The notes under the pieces are model-generated. The model was not told the origin of the DNA. It searched no databases and was given only the letters and a program-made list of their open reading frames with translations. From positions 248,001 to 312,000 of the forward strand of contig NZ_JPIK01000013.1 in assembly GCF_000717475.1 (NCBI RefSeq): a stretch of DNA of 64,000 nt, given 5' to 3'. The DNA comes from Desulfonatronum thiodismutans (GTDB lineage Bacteria; Desulfobacterota; Desulfovibrionia; Desulfovibrionales; Desulfonatronaceae). Both the position numbers and the translations under genes were made by a program. Positions 41,064 through 48,915 of this stretch are shown piece after piece (the first letter of the stretch is position 1; each line of letters starts with the position of its first letter).

Positions 41064-42227
41064 TCACCTGTCGATTTCCGGGATGACCAGGTCAAGGCTG
41101 CCCAGGATGGACACGGCGTCCGACAGAAGCACGCCCTTGGAGACCTCGGCGAAAAGGTGCAGATTGGAGAAGCTGGGGGCGCGCAACTTGACCCGGTACG
41201 GCTTAGGGCCGCCGTCGCTGACCACGTAGACCCCGACCTTGCCCCGGGCGCTTTCCACGGCGAAATAGGCTTCACCGGGTGGCGAGGCCAGCTGTAGCGG
41301 GGCCTTGGGGTTCATCACCGGACCATCCGGGAGCTGTTCCAGGGCCTGCTCAATGATTCGGACGCTCTGCTCCATCTCGTGCATCCGGACCATGTAGCGG
41401 GCGAAGGCATCAGCCTCATGGAAAACAGGGATATCGAAGTCAAACCGGTCGTAAACCGAATACGGTTCGACCCGGCGTATGTCGTAGGGTTCTCCGGAAC
41501 CTCGGATAACCGGGCCGGTGGCCCCGTAACGCTGGATTACGTCCAGGGACATGTGCCCAATGCCTTCGGTCCGGTAGCGCAGGATCATGTTGTCCGTGAC
41601 CAGGTCCCGGAACAGGGGCAAACGGGCCTTGAAGTGCGTACAGAACCGTTTGAGCTGGTCGATGAATTCCGGTGTGATGTCATTGCTGACGCCGCCGATG
41701 CGGTAATAGCAGTATGTCAGCCGTGAACCGGTGACGATCTGGAGCATGTCCATGACTTCTTCCCGGTCGGCGAAGGCGTACATGATCGGGGTGAATGCGC
41801 CCAGGTCCAGCAGGTAGGCGCCCCACCAAAGCAGATGCGAGTTGATCCGGTTCAACTCGCAGGTGATCACCCGGATGAATTCGGCCCGTTCCGGAACCTC
41901 CAGGCCGATCAGGCGTTCCACGGCCCCTACGTAGCCCCAGTTCCAGGCCAGGGCGTGCAGGTAATCCACCCGGCCCATGTTGGGCAGGTACTGCTGCCAT
42001 GTCTTCACCTCGCCCATTTTTTCCTGCATCCGGTGGATGTAGCCCAGGACGGGTTCGGCACGGCGGACGTATTCGCCTTCCAGTTCCACGATGATCCGCA
42101 GCACGCCGTGGGTGGAGGGATGCTGCGGGCCCATGTTCAGGATCAGGTTGCCTTCCTTGGCCTCGGTCTGGAAAGACCGGGTGTAGAAGTCGCCGTCCTG
42201 CTGATGGGGCTGGGTGTCAAAAAGCAT
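41064..42227 (-). CDS. nuoD: NADH-quinone oxidoreductase subunit D
   Basis: 387 residues, the 49-kDa-type subunit lining the quinone pocket. Visible signatures are NMGPQHPSTHGVLRI (conserved His loop), EPVLGYIHRMQEKMGE, LCELNRI-like VITCELNRINSHLLWWG, and RAPSFSNLHLF near the C-terminus. The protein is related to [NiFe] hydrogenase large subunits but lacks their metal-binding cysteines. It is a separate gene from nuoC. It ends at the overlap with the nuoH GTG/ATG region. Confidence 0.96.
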   Translation of the reverse strand: MLFDTQPHQQDGDFYTRSFQTEAKEGNLILNMGPQHPSTHGVLRIIVELEGEYVRRAEPVLGYIHRMQEKMGEVKTWQQYLPNMGRVDYLHALAWNWGYVGAVERLIGLEVPERAEFIRVITCELNRINSHLLWWGAYLLDLGAFTPIMYAFADREEVMDMLQIVTGSRLTYCYYRIGGVSNDITPEFIDQLKRFCTHFKARLPLFRDLVTDNMILRYRTEGIGHMSLDVIQRYGATGPVIRGSGEPYDIRRVEPYSVYDRFDFDIPVFHEADAFARYMVRMHEMEQSVRIIEQALEQLPDGPVMNPKAPLQLASPPGEAYFAVESARGKVGVYVVSDGGPKPYRVKLRAPSFSNLHLFAEVSKGVLLSDAVSILGSLDLVIPEIDR

Positions 42228-42259
42228 GCGTACCTCGTTTCGATCCGTTGAGAACGATG

Positions 42260-42781
42260 TCAGGCGGTTTCCGTCCGGGTCGCGACGAATAAACGATCTT
42301 GAACCCCGGCAGATGCGGGAACGACCTGCTCCAAGGGCATGATGGCGGTCAGGGGCTTGCGTTGGGCCGACTTCTTGAGCAGTGGCCGCAATTCCATTTC
42401 CGGGGGGAGGAGCAACGGGTCCAGGTTGGGATGGTCAACGAACAGGACGCCGAAAAAATCACGGCATTCCCGTTCGTGCCAGTCCGCGCCGGAATGAATC
42501 CCGGCCAGGGAGGGGACCCGTGGGTCATCATGGGAAATCTGGACGCGCAAAACGATCCGGAGAGGGGTTTTCCAGGAGCAGAACAGATAATTCAGGAAAA
42601 AACCTTCCTGAACATCCAGGGCGGTCATGAAGTCGAGAAAAAGGCCCTTGTCTTTCAGGACTTGGGCGGCCCTGAGCAACGAGTCCGACGTGATGAGCAC
42701 GGATACGGTCTTTCCCTCGCCCCAGGCCGAGGTCTCGGCGAGGGCCAACGGGTTGCAATCCTTCAACCATTCCAGGTTCAT
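42260..42781 (-). CDS. nuoC: NADH-quinone oxidoreductase subunit C
   Basis: 173 residues from the ATG at 42781, which overlaps the nuoB stop (ATGA). The 30-kDa subunit signature is near the C-terminal third: [20 protein letters not shown], followed by [20 protein letters not shown]. It joins the quinone module to the peripheral arm. It is not fused to nuoD, unlike in enterobacteria. The N-terminal 60 residues are divergent. Confidence 0.93.
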   Translation of the reverse strand: MNLEWLKDCNPLALAETSAWGEGKTVSVLITSDSLLRAAQVLKDKGLFLDFMTALDVQEGFFLNYLFCSWKTPLRIVLRVQISHDDPRVPSLAGIHSGADWHERECRDFFGVLFVDHPNLDPLLLPPEMELRPLLKKSAQRKPLTAIMPLEQVVPASAGVQDRLFVATRTETA

Positions 42782-43308
42782 GCCTCGGCCTCCTGGGGCA
42801 GGGGCCACCAACGACGACCGGTGATCTTTTCCTGGAGCTTGAAGATGCCTTCCAGCAATCCTTCCGGACGAGGCGGACAGCCGGGGACGAAGACGTCTAC
42901 AGGGACGAGTTTGTCCACGCCTTCGACGATGGCGTACTGATCCTCATAGGCGAAGGGGCCGCCGGAAATAGCGCAGTTGCCCATGGCGATGACCCACTTG
43001 GGCGAGGGCATCTGCTCGTAGAGTCGGACAAGAGCCGGGGCCATTTTCAGGGACACGGTCCCGGCCACGATCATCAGGTCGGATTGGCGCGGTGAAGGAC
43101 GAAAGACCTCCGCTCCGTAGCGGGCCACGTCAAAGCGAGCCATGCCCACGGCCATCATTTCAATGGCGCAGCAGGCCAGGCCGAAGGTCATGGGCCAGAG
43201 GGACATGGAGCGGCACAGATCCACCACCTTGTTGGGCAATGCGAAATTCAGCAGCGGTGGATCCTGATCCAGCGCCGCTGGCTTTAAAGAGAAACCCGTC
43301 TCGGCCAT
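42778..43308 (-). CDS. nuoB: NADH-quinone oxidoreductase subunit B
   Basis: 176 residues from the ATG at 43308, with AAAGGAG ahead; the frame is open further upstream but the nuoA coding sequence occupies that DNA. It overlaps the nuoA stop by 25 bases. Ligands for cluster N2 are present: tandem Cys in [10 protein letters not shown], then [10 protein letters not shown] and [10 protein letters not shown]. The N2 cluster passes electrons to quinone between NuoB, NuoD and NuoH. Confidence 0.96.
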   Translation of the reverse strand: MAETGFSLKPAALDQDPPLLNFALPNKVVDLCRSMSLWPMTFGLACCAIEMMAVGMARFDVARYGAEVFRPSPRQSDLMIVAGTVSLKMAPALVRLYEQMPSPKWVIAMGNCAISGGPFAYEDQYAIVEGVDKLVPVDVFVPGCPPRPEGLLEGIFKLQEKITGRRWWPLPQEAEA

Positions 43309-43664
43309 GTAAAAACTCCTTTGCGCCAAAAATAGATCACGGAAATGCCAAGGATGAAGAGGAAGATGAGTAACTTGACCAGAGGCACCCAGCCGTCGCT
43401 GTGCGGGTAGAAGGTTGCAACGGGGAACAGGTACAAAATGTCTACTTCGAAAGCTAAAAAGATCAGAGCGTAGAAATAGTAGTTGACCCCGAACCTGGTC
43501 CATGCGGAACCGTGGGGCGGCAAGCCGCATTCATAGGGCATGGACAGATCCCCGCCTTTATAGCGGGGGGCGATGAGGCGGGATACAAGTAACGGAACGG
43601 CGGCGAACAGAATCCCGGCGATAAGAAAGAGCAATAGAGCGAAGTGAAACCAAGTAAAAACCAT
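43284..43664 (-). CDS. nuoA: NADH-quinone oxidoreductase subunit A
   Basis: 126 residues, three helices. Signatures: [20 protein letters not shown] (the Cys loop that moves during coupling) and [16 protein letters not shown] (membrane Glu/Asp). It is the first gene of the 13-gene complex I cluster; the AT-rich 500-base region upstream should hold the operon promoter. Length is normal. Confidence 0.95.
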   Translation of the reverse strand: MVFTWFHFALLLFLIAGILFAAVPLLVSRLIAPRYKGGDLSMPYECGLPPHGSAWTRFGVNYYFYALIFLAFEVDILYLFPVATFYPHSDGWVPLVKLLIFLFILGISVIYFWRKGVFTWPRRVSL

Positions 43665-44167
43665 GATGTGCCTTTTTAATAGCAGAGTATTTTTATATTG
43701 ATATAAATCTATTTAGAAAATGTACGTTAAAAATCCCGTATCAAAGTTCTACGCAACGAAAATTAAAACAGTTATTTTTTTAGAATATGAAAATATTCAT
43801 TTTCTGATAGCGAGGCAGTAAACCATAGAAATATTCAGGATATGAAATTAGTGAAACAGGTTTTTCAAAAATGAATGATATTAAATATTTGAAAATCGAT
43901 AAAAGTTTGTCGTTTTTGAATTAAGCAGTGTTAAGCATATTTTGGAAATCGGTGTCAAGGGGATGTTCGCTTTGTGAAAAAAATACTTTAATGGGATTTG
44001 AAAAAGTATATTGCATTGGCGAGTCAACTTGTGTTAATATAAATTTGTACTTAAATAGTACGAATTGTTTTTTGATTTATTGTCCATTGTTACGTCGTAC
44101 CGTTGCAAGGTGCTATGGCTCAGGAGATTGTTTCAGGGGGATTACAAAAATAGTCAGGGAGGAACGA
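43665..44167. other. AT-rich divergent promoter region between nuoA and the molybdoenzyme gene
   Basis: About 500 bases, far more AT-rich than the surrounding genes, with no convincing gene. It contains a sigma-70-like promoter and palindrome facing the molybdoenzyme gene and presumably the nuo promoter in the other direction. Confidence 0.7.
44011..44061 (+). promoter_or_regulatory. Candidate sigma-70 promoter with palindromic operator
   Basis: TTGCAT (44011-44016) and TAATAT (44035-44040) with an 18-base spacer form a plausible promoter. Directly downstream, GTACT-TAAAT-AGTAC (44047-44061) is an inverted repeat overlapping the expected transcription start, a typical repressor site position. 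It is 107 bases before the molybdoenzyme start. Confidence 0.45.
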
Positions 44168-46252
44168 ATGGCCAAGGAAAAAGTTTTCAGTGTTTGCGGA
44201 ATGTGCACGGTCCGCTGTCCCATCCAGGTGGACGTGGAGGACGGTGAGTGTACATACATCCAGGGTAATCCCCATGCGCCGGGCTTGCAGGGAGCCTTGT
44301 GCGCACGCGGCGGGGCGGGGCTGGCCTTGCTCAATGACGCCGAGCGACCGCAGTTCCCTATGATCCGCCAAGGCGAGCGCGGTGAGGGCAAGTGGAAACG
44401 GGTGACTTGGGACGAGGCCCTGGATTACGTCGCCGAAAAGATCAAGGCGGTGACGGACGCGCACGGTGGAAAAGGCGTGCTCTGGAGCGACCGAGGCGGG
44501 CCGTTCATTGATCTGCACCAAGCCTTCATGCGCGGCCTGGGCTCCCCCAACTACTGCAACCACGACTCGGCCTGCGCCCGCAACGTGCAGCACGCGGCCC
44601 AATCCGTGTTCGGCTTCGGTCGCAAGGCCGTGGTCTACGACTACAAGAACGCCAAGCATATCGTCCTGCAAACCCGGAATTTGTTTGAGGCCATCAATGT
44701 CAAGGAAGTCAACGACACCATGGACGCCTTGGACAATGGCTGCAAATTGACCGTCATCGACATTCGGGGAACCGTTTCCGCAAGCAAGGCCAGCCGGTTC
44801 TTCATGGTTCGTCCGGGTACGGACTACGCATTCAACTTGGCGGTTATCCACGAAATTTTGAATAAACAGCTCTTCGACGCGGAGTACGCCTCCCGGTTCA
44901 TCCAGGATCTGGACGCGCTTCGGGCCTTCACCGCCCAGTACACTCCGGAGTGGGCCGAGACTGAAACCGGAGTGTCGGCAAAGGAACTACGCGTCTTCGT
45001 CCGGGAACTGGCCGCGGCCAGCCCTTCGGTGATCTGGCATCCCGGCTGGATGAACGCCCGCTACTCCGACTCCTTCTACATGTCCCGCACCGCCTACATC
45101 ATCAACGCGCTGCTGGGCTCCATCGGGGCCAAGGGCGGGCTGCCCATCGCGGCCACGCCCAAGGATGTCGGCCGCAAAGGGTTGAAAAAGCTTGTTGATC
45201 TTTATCCCAAACCCGAAGACAAACGCGCGGACGGCGTGGGCTGGAAGTATCCGCATTTCGATGCGGGCCCTGGGCTGCTGCATCTGGCCTTCAAGGCCAT
45301 CGAGACCGAGGAGCCCTACCCGGTCAAGGCCTACATCGCCTACCGTCACGACCCACTGATGGCCTATCCGGACCCCGAGGCCTTGAAGAAGGTCTTCGAC
45401 AAGCTGGATCTGATGGTTTCCGTGACCTTCAGTTGGTCGGACACGGCTTGGTATTCCGATGTGGTCCTGCCGCTGTCCACCTACCTGGAGCGGGAAAGCA
45501 TCCTGGCCGGCAAGGGCGGGCTGAAGCCGTCCATGTTCGTCCGCCATCGTGCGGTACCTCCTCGTTTTGAAACCAAGGCGGATTGGGAGATACTGGGAGG
45601 ACTGGCCAAGCGCCTGGGCATGGACAAGCTGGCTTTTGACTCCATCGAAGACATCTGGGCCTATCAGTTGGACGGCACCGGCGTGAAAATTGAGGATTTC
45701 CAGGCCAAGGGCTCGGTTTCCCTGGCTGACAAGCCCAAGTACTTCACCCCGGACGAGTACGCCTTCAAGACGCCGTCCAAGAAGATCGAAATGGTCAACC
45801 AGAAGTGGGAAAAGCAGGGCCTTCCCTCGCTCAAACCCTACGTCAGCCCGGAAAAGCCGGGAGAAGGTCAGTTCAGGATCACGTTCGGGCGTTGCGGCGT
45901 GCATACCCAGGGCCATACCGTGAACAACACGATTCTGGCTGGTCAGATGTCGGAGAACGTGCTCTGGATGAACAATGAGACAGCCAAGGCCATGGGCATC
46001 GCCGAAGGCCAGACCGTGGAAGTCGCGGCCAACGGCTATTCCGGAAAGATCAAAACCTTCCTGACCGAGTTTATCCACCCCGAAGCCGTGTTCATGATTC
46101 ACGGGTTCGGGCATACTCTCCCGGTGGAGAGCCGGGCCAGAGGCAAAGGCGTGGCGGACCACATGCTGATGCCAGGCGGCATCGAAAAATGGGACCCGGC
46201 CGGTGGAGCCATCGCCATGCAGGAGCACTTCGTCACGGTGCGCAAGGTCTGA
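44168..46252 (+). CDS. Molybdopterin oxidoreductase, Psr/Phs-type catalytic subunit
   Basis: 694 residues from the ATG at 44168 (GGGAGGAACGA ribosome site). The N-terminal [4Fe-4S] motif is VCGMCTVRCPIQVDVEDGEC with a fourth Cys in GALCARGGAG. The likely Mo ligand is the Cys in NHDSACARNVQHAA, as in thiosulfate, polysulfide and related reductases. The molybdopterin dinucleotide-binding domain near the end has FGRCGVHTQGHTVNN and the family-typical final loops. No Tat signal is seen, so it may be cytoplasmic or be exported with a partner. It is not NuoG (no [2Fe-2S] N-terminal domain). A four-cluster ferredoxin at 31487 is the best partner in the window. The substrate is unknown. Confidence 0.85.
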   Translation: MAKEKVFSVCGMCTVRCPIQVDVEDGECTYIQGNPHAPGLQGALCARGGAGLALLNDAERPQFPMIRQGERGEGKWKRVTWDEALDYVAEKIKAVTDAHGGKGVLWSDRGGPFIDLHQAFMRGLGSPNYCNHDSACARNVQHAAQSVFGFGRKAVVYDYKNAKHIVLQTRNLFEAINVKEVNDTMDALDNGCKLTVIDIRGTVSASKASRFFMVRPGTDYAFNLAVIHEILNKQLFDAEYASRFIQDLDALRAFTAQYTPEWAETETGVSAKELRVFVRELAAASPSVIWHPGWMNARYSDSFYMSRTAYIINALLGSIGAKGGLPIAATPKDVGRKGLKKLVDLYPKPEDKRADGVGWKYPHFDAGPGLLHLAFKAIETEEPYPVKAYIAYRHDPLMAYPDPEALKKVFDKLDLMVSVTFSWSDTAWYSDVVLPLSTYLERESILAGKGGLKPSMFVRHRAVPPRFETKADWEILGGLAKRLGMDKLAFDSIEDIWAYQLDGTGVKIEDFQAKGSVSLADKPKYFTPDEYAFKTPSKKIEMVNQKWEKQGLPSLKPYVSPEKPGEGQFRITFGRCGVHTQGHTVNNTILAGQMSENVLWMNNETAKAMGIAEGQTVEVAANGYSGKIKTFLTEFIHPEAVFMIHGFGHTLPVESRARGKGVADHMLMPGGIEKWDPAGGAIAMQEHFVTVRKV

Positions 46253-46285
46253 TCAGCGTCGACGCGCATACTCGAGTGAATCAAG

Positions 46286-46322
46286 AACGGCGGCTTACAT
46301 CCAGTAGGCCGCCGTTTTGTTT
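46286..46322 (+). terminator. Rho-independent terminator after the molybdoenzyme gene
   Basis: A 9-bp stem AACGGCGGC / GCCGCCGTT (46286-46294 and 46308-46316) with a 13-base loop, followed by TTGTTTTTC. Confidence 0.88.
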
Positions 46323-46653
46323 TTCATGTTGCCCTGAAAACGAGCGGCGGAGCCACACAACCAAACCTCAGCACATGCTCCGTCACGGAGCGGGTGTTGC
46401 ATTTCCTTGTCGGGGCTGAAATGATCTCTCATTTTGAACGTCAGAGAGGGATTTTTTGTAACTACTCAGCTCATTCGTGCGAAAGCAGACCGGATCCCCG
46501 CCTTCACGGGCATGACTGAATCGGAGACGGCACTGAAAAACACGTCATTCCCGCGAAGGCGGGAATCCAGCGCCGGAATGAGCCTCTACTCTAGGATGTA
46601 CTGAGAAGTTACGATTTTTTTGCACCGCATCGAACAACCACAAGGAGACGCCG
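46323..46653. other. Intergenic region with REP-like repeat
   Basis: No gene is seen. It contains copy B of the dispersed palindromic repeat (46521-46578), with a second related inverted arm (CGGATCCCCGCC) just before it. Confidence 0.6.
46521..46578. repeat. Dispersed REP-like palindromic repeat, copy B
   Basis: Nearly identical to 773-830. The core ATTCCCGCGAAGGCGGGAAT is a perfect 8-bp inverted repeat with a GAAG loop in this copy. Confidence 0.82.
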
Positions 46654-46986
46654 ATGACATCCTATTATGATTCCAAGGACCTGCCCCGGTTTTCTGAAAT
46701 CGGCAAAGACGCCCCGGAACTGGCCAAGAAATTTTTCGAGTACTACGGTGCCGTCATGGCCGAGGGGGAACTCACGGCCCGGGAAAAGAGCCTGATTGCC
46801 CTGGCCGTGGCCCATGCCGTACAGTGCCCCTACTGCATCGACGCCTATGCCAAGGAATGCCTGGAGCAGGGCTCGAACACGGCGGAGATGACCGAAGCCG
46901 TGCACGTGGCGGCTGCGATCCGCGGGGGCGCGTCTCTCGTCCATGGATTACAGATGCGCAATGTCGTGGACAAGCTTTCCTTGTAG
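46654..46986 (+). CDS. Carboxymuconolactone decarboxylase/AhpD-like protein of arsenosugar-type loci
   Basis: 110 residues. The AhpD-fold signature is ALAVAHAVQCPYCIDAYAKE, with a redox C-P-Y-C pair; EMTEAVHVAAAIRGGASLVH follows. The start has AAGGAGACGCC upstream. The close match in length and neighbour to the peroxidase-like protein that accompanies ArsS radical SAM enzymes in arsenosugar loci supports that assignment; ArsS starts two bases after this stop. It probably acts as a thiol peroxidase or redox partner of the radical SAM enzyme. A generic AhpD-like protein is the alternative. No arsM methyltransferase is seen in the window. Confidence 0.83.
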   Translation: MTSYYDSKDLPRFSEIGKDAPELAKKFFEYYGAVMAEGELTAREKSLIALAVAHAVQCPYCIDAYAKECLEQGSNTAEMTEAVHVAAAIRGGASLVHGLQMRNVVDKLSL

Positions 46987-46988
46987 GC

Positions 46989-48026
46989 ATGTCGGATGAT
47001 CTGGACATGACGTTGGAACCGCAAGAGCGTGTCATGCAGGAAATCCAACCAGCATCTTGCCCTTCCGCCGGTGTCGGTTTTGCCCAGACCCTGGCCCAGC
47101 ACGGGCTGCGCCTGGAGCGTGAGCAGACCCACACCCTGCAGATTAACACCGGGCTGCTGTGCAACCAGGCCTGTCGACACTGCCACCTGGAGGCCGGGCC
47201 GTCGCGCAAAGAGATCATGAATCGGGAAACCATGGATCAGGTCGCGGACTACGCGGCCCGAGGCGGGTTCCAGACGGCCGACGTGACCGGTGGCGCGCCG
47301 GAAATGGTTCCGGGAATCGATCATCTCCTGACCCGTCTGGCCGCGGCAGTGCCAAGGGTCATGCTCCGCTCCAACCTCACCGCCATCACTGACTCGGACC
47401 GGGAGCACCTCGGACTGCTCTGTCGCGACTTGAAGATTGTTCTCGTCTGTTCGCTCCCGGCGACCCACGCCTCCCAGACCGACGCCCAGCGCGGCAGTGG
47501 GGTCATGGATTGCAGCGTAAGCGCCCTGCAGTGGTTGAATTCCCTGGGCTACGGACAGCCCGGAACCGGGCTGGAACTCAACCTGGTTTCCAATCCGGCT
47601 GGGGCGTTCATGCCGCCGGACCAGGGTCGGACAGAGGAGCGTTTTCGCCGGGATCTGCAACGCAAGTGGGGTATCGTCTTCAACAGCCTGTACACCTTTG
47701 CCAATGTGCCGTTGGGCCGATTTCGGACATGGCTCGAGGCTTCAGGCAATTACGAGCAGTACATGGCTCGCCTGACTGAGGCCTTCAATCCCGAGGCCGT
47801 GACCGGTCTGATGTGTCGGAATCTGGTTTCCGTGGATTGGAACGGGGAACTGCACGACTGCGATTTTCATCTGGCCAAGGGCATTCCCCTGGGCGGGATA
47901 CGACACCACGTCACAAAAATGGACTGCCCCCCCATTCCCGGCGCGACCATTGCCACCGCCGAGCATTGCTACGCCTGCACCGCGGGTGCCGGGTTCACCT
48001 GAGGGGGAAGCATCGCGGCAACCTAG
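46989..48026 (+). CDS. arsS: ArsS-type radical SAM/Cys-rich protein, probable selenoprotein (UGA at 48000-48002)
   Basis: The radical SAM motif is LLCNQACRHCHLEAGP (CxxxCxxC, about residue 55). The rest follows the arsenosugar ArsS plan: DVTGGAPEM, RSNLTAI, NLVSNPAGAFMPPDQ, CDFHLAKGIPLG and the C-terminal HCYACTAGAGFT. In this family the final motif continues with Ser-Ser-Cys-x-Gly. Here a UGA falls at exactly the Cys codon, and the same frame continues Gly-Gly-Ser-Ile-Ala-Ala-Thr before a TAG at 48024. The natural reading is selenocysteine at residue 338 of 345. Some members of this radical SAM family are known to carry Sec there. The start at 46989 is coupled to the preceding gene. A conventional annotation would stop at 48002. 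Confidence 0.82.
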
Positions 48027-48044
48027 AGGCGGCCGGTCGGTCGC
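48015..48044 (+). promoter_or_regulatory. Possible SECIS-like hairpin after the arsS UGA
   Basis: GCGGC (48015-48019) can pair with GUCGC (48040-48044) and ACC with GGU inside it, enclosing an 11-base loop that starts 22 bases after the UGA. The distance fits bacterial SECIS elements, but the loop does not start with G, so the structure is uncertain. Confidence 0.4.
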
Positions 48045-48185
48045 TTGCCAGATTGGGGTGACTATCGATGATGAGCTTACCCATTGCAGATGGGCGGAAC
48101 CGGAGGGGCGACCCGTGGTCGCCCTCAAACCGTGTCCATTCGCGGTCGCCTGCTCAAGAAACCTGAAACCATCACGTGGACAAAA

Positions 48186-48893
48186 ATGCAATCAAAATAC
48201 GTCCAGAAAATCGTTCTTGTCCTTGCTCTGTCCGCCTTGGTGGGCGTGTTTTTCCTCTTTGACCTGGGGCAGTATCTCTCCCTGGACTACATCAAGGATT
48301 CTCAGCAGCGGTTTCAGACCTTGTACGTGGAAAAGACCGCCAAGGTGATCGCCGTGTACATGGTCGTCTATATTCTGGTCACCTCCCTGTCTCTGCCCGG
48401 AGCCGCCATCATGACCCTTGCCGGTGGGGCCTTGTTCGGCCTGGTGGTGGGGACGGTGGTGGTCTCCTTTGCCAGCACCATCGGGGCCACGCTGGCCTGC
48501 TTCGTTTCCCGGTTCGTTCTTCAGGATTGGGTCCAGCGCCGGTTCGGGCAGCGTCTGGATACGATCAACCAGGGCATTGCGCGGGAAGGAGCGTTTTATC
48601 TGTTCACTCTGCGCTTGGTGCCTCTTTTTCCATTCTGGATGATCAATCTGGTCATGGGCCTGACCCGGATGAAGCTGCGCACCTTCTTCTGGGTCTCCCA
48701 GGTGGGCATGCTCCCCGGTACCCTGGTCTACGTCAACGCCGGTCGGGAGCTGGGGCGGATCGATTCCCTGGGAGGGATTCTTTCGCCGGGCTTGATTTTT
48801 TCTTTTGTCCTGCTGGGCACCTTTCCCCTGGCCACGAAAAAGATCATGGCCTGGTACCGTGCCAGGCAGAACAAGCCAACAATCGTCACATAA
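48186..48893 (+). CDS. TVP38/TMEM64 family inner-membrane protein
   Basis: 235 residues from the ATG at 48186. A first helix (about 8-28) is followed by the SNARE-associated/VTT domain: SLPGAAIMTLAGGALFGLVV, GATLACFVSRFVLQDWVQRR, FTLRLVPLFPFWMINLVMGL and a final pair of helices. These proteins are DedA-superfamily membrane proteins with re-entrant loops, thought to act in lipid or ion transport; the exact role is unknown. Bacterial TVP38 genes often neighbour or are fused to disulfide oxidoreductases of the kind encoded next, 22 bases downstream. The region from arsS to here (48027-48185) is untranslated as far as I can see. Confidence 0.88.
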   Translation: MQSKYVQKIVLVLALSALVGVFFLFDLGQYLSLDYIKDSQQRFQTLYVEKTAKVIAVYMVVYILVTSLSLPGAAIMTLAGGALFGLVVGTVVVSFASTIGATLACFVSRFVLQDWVQRRFGQRLDTINQGIAREGAFYLFTLRLVPLFPFWMINLVMGLTRMKLRTFFWVSQVGMLPGTLVYVNAGRELGRIDSLGGILSPGLIFSFVLLGTFPLATKKIMAWYRARQNKPTIVT

Positions 48894-48915
48894 ATTTCGG
48901 CAACAAGGAGACGCC

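Noticed and set aside
44168-46252. Molybdoenzyme as NuoG or as respiratory arsenate reductase ArrA
   Set aside because: The [2Fe-2S] N-terminal domain of NuoG is absent. For ArrA the Tat signal is missing and the general pattern fits Psr/Phs at least as well, so no substrate was assigned.
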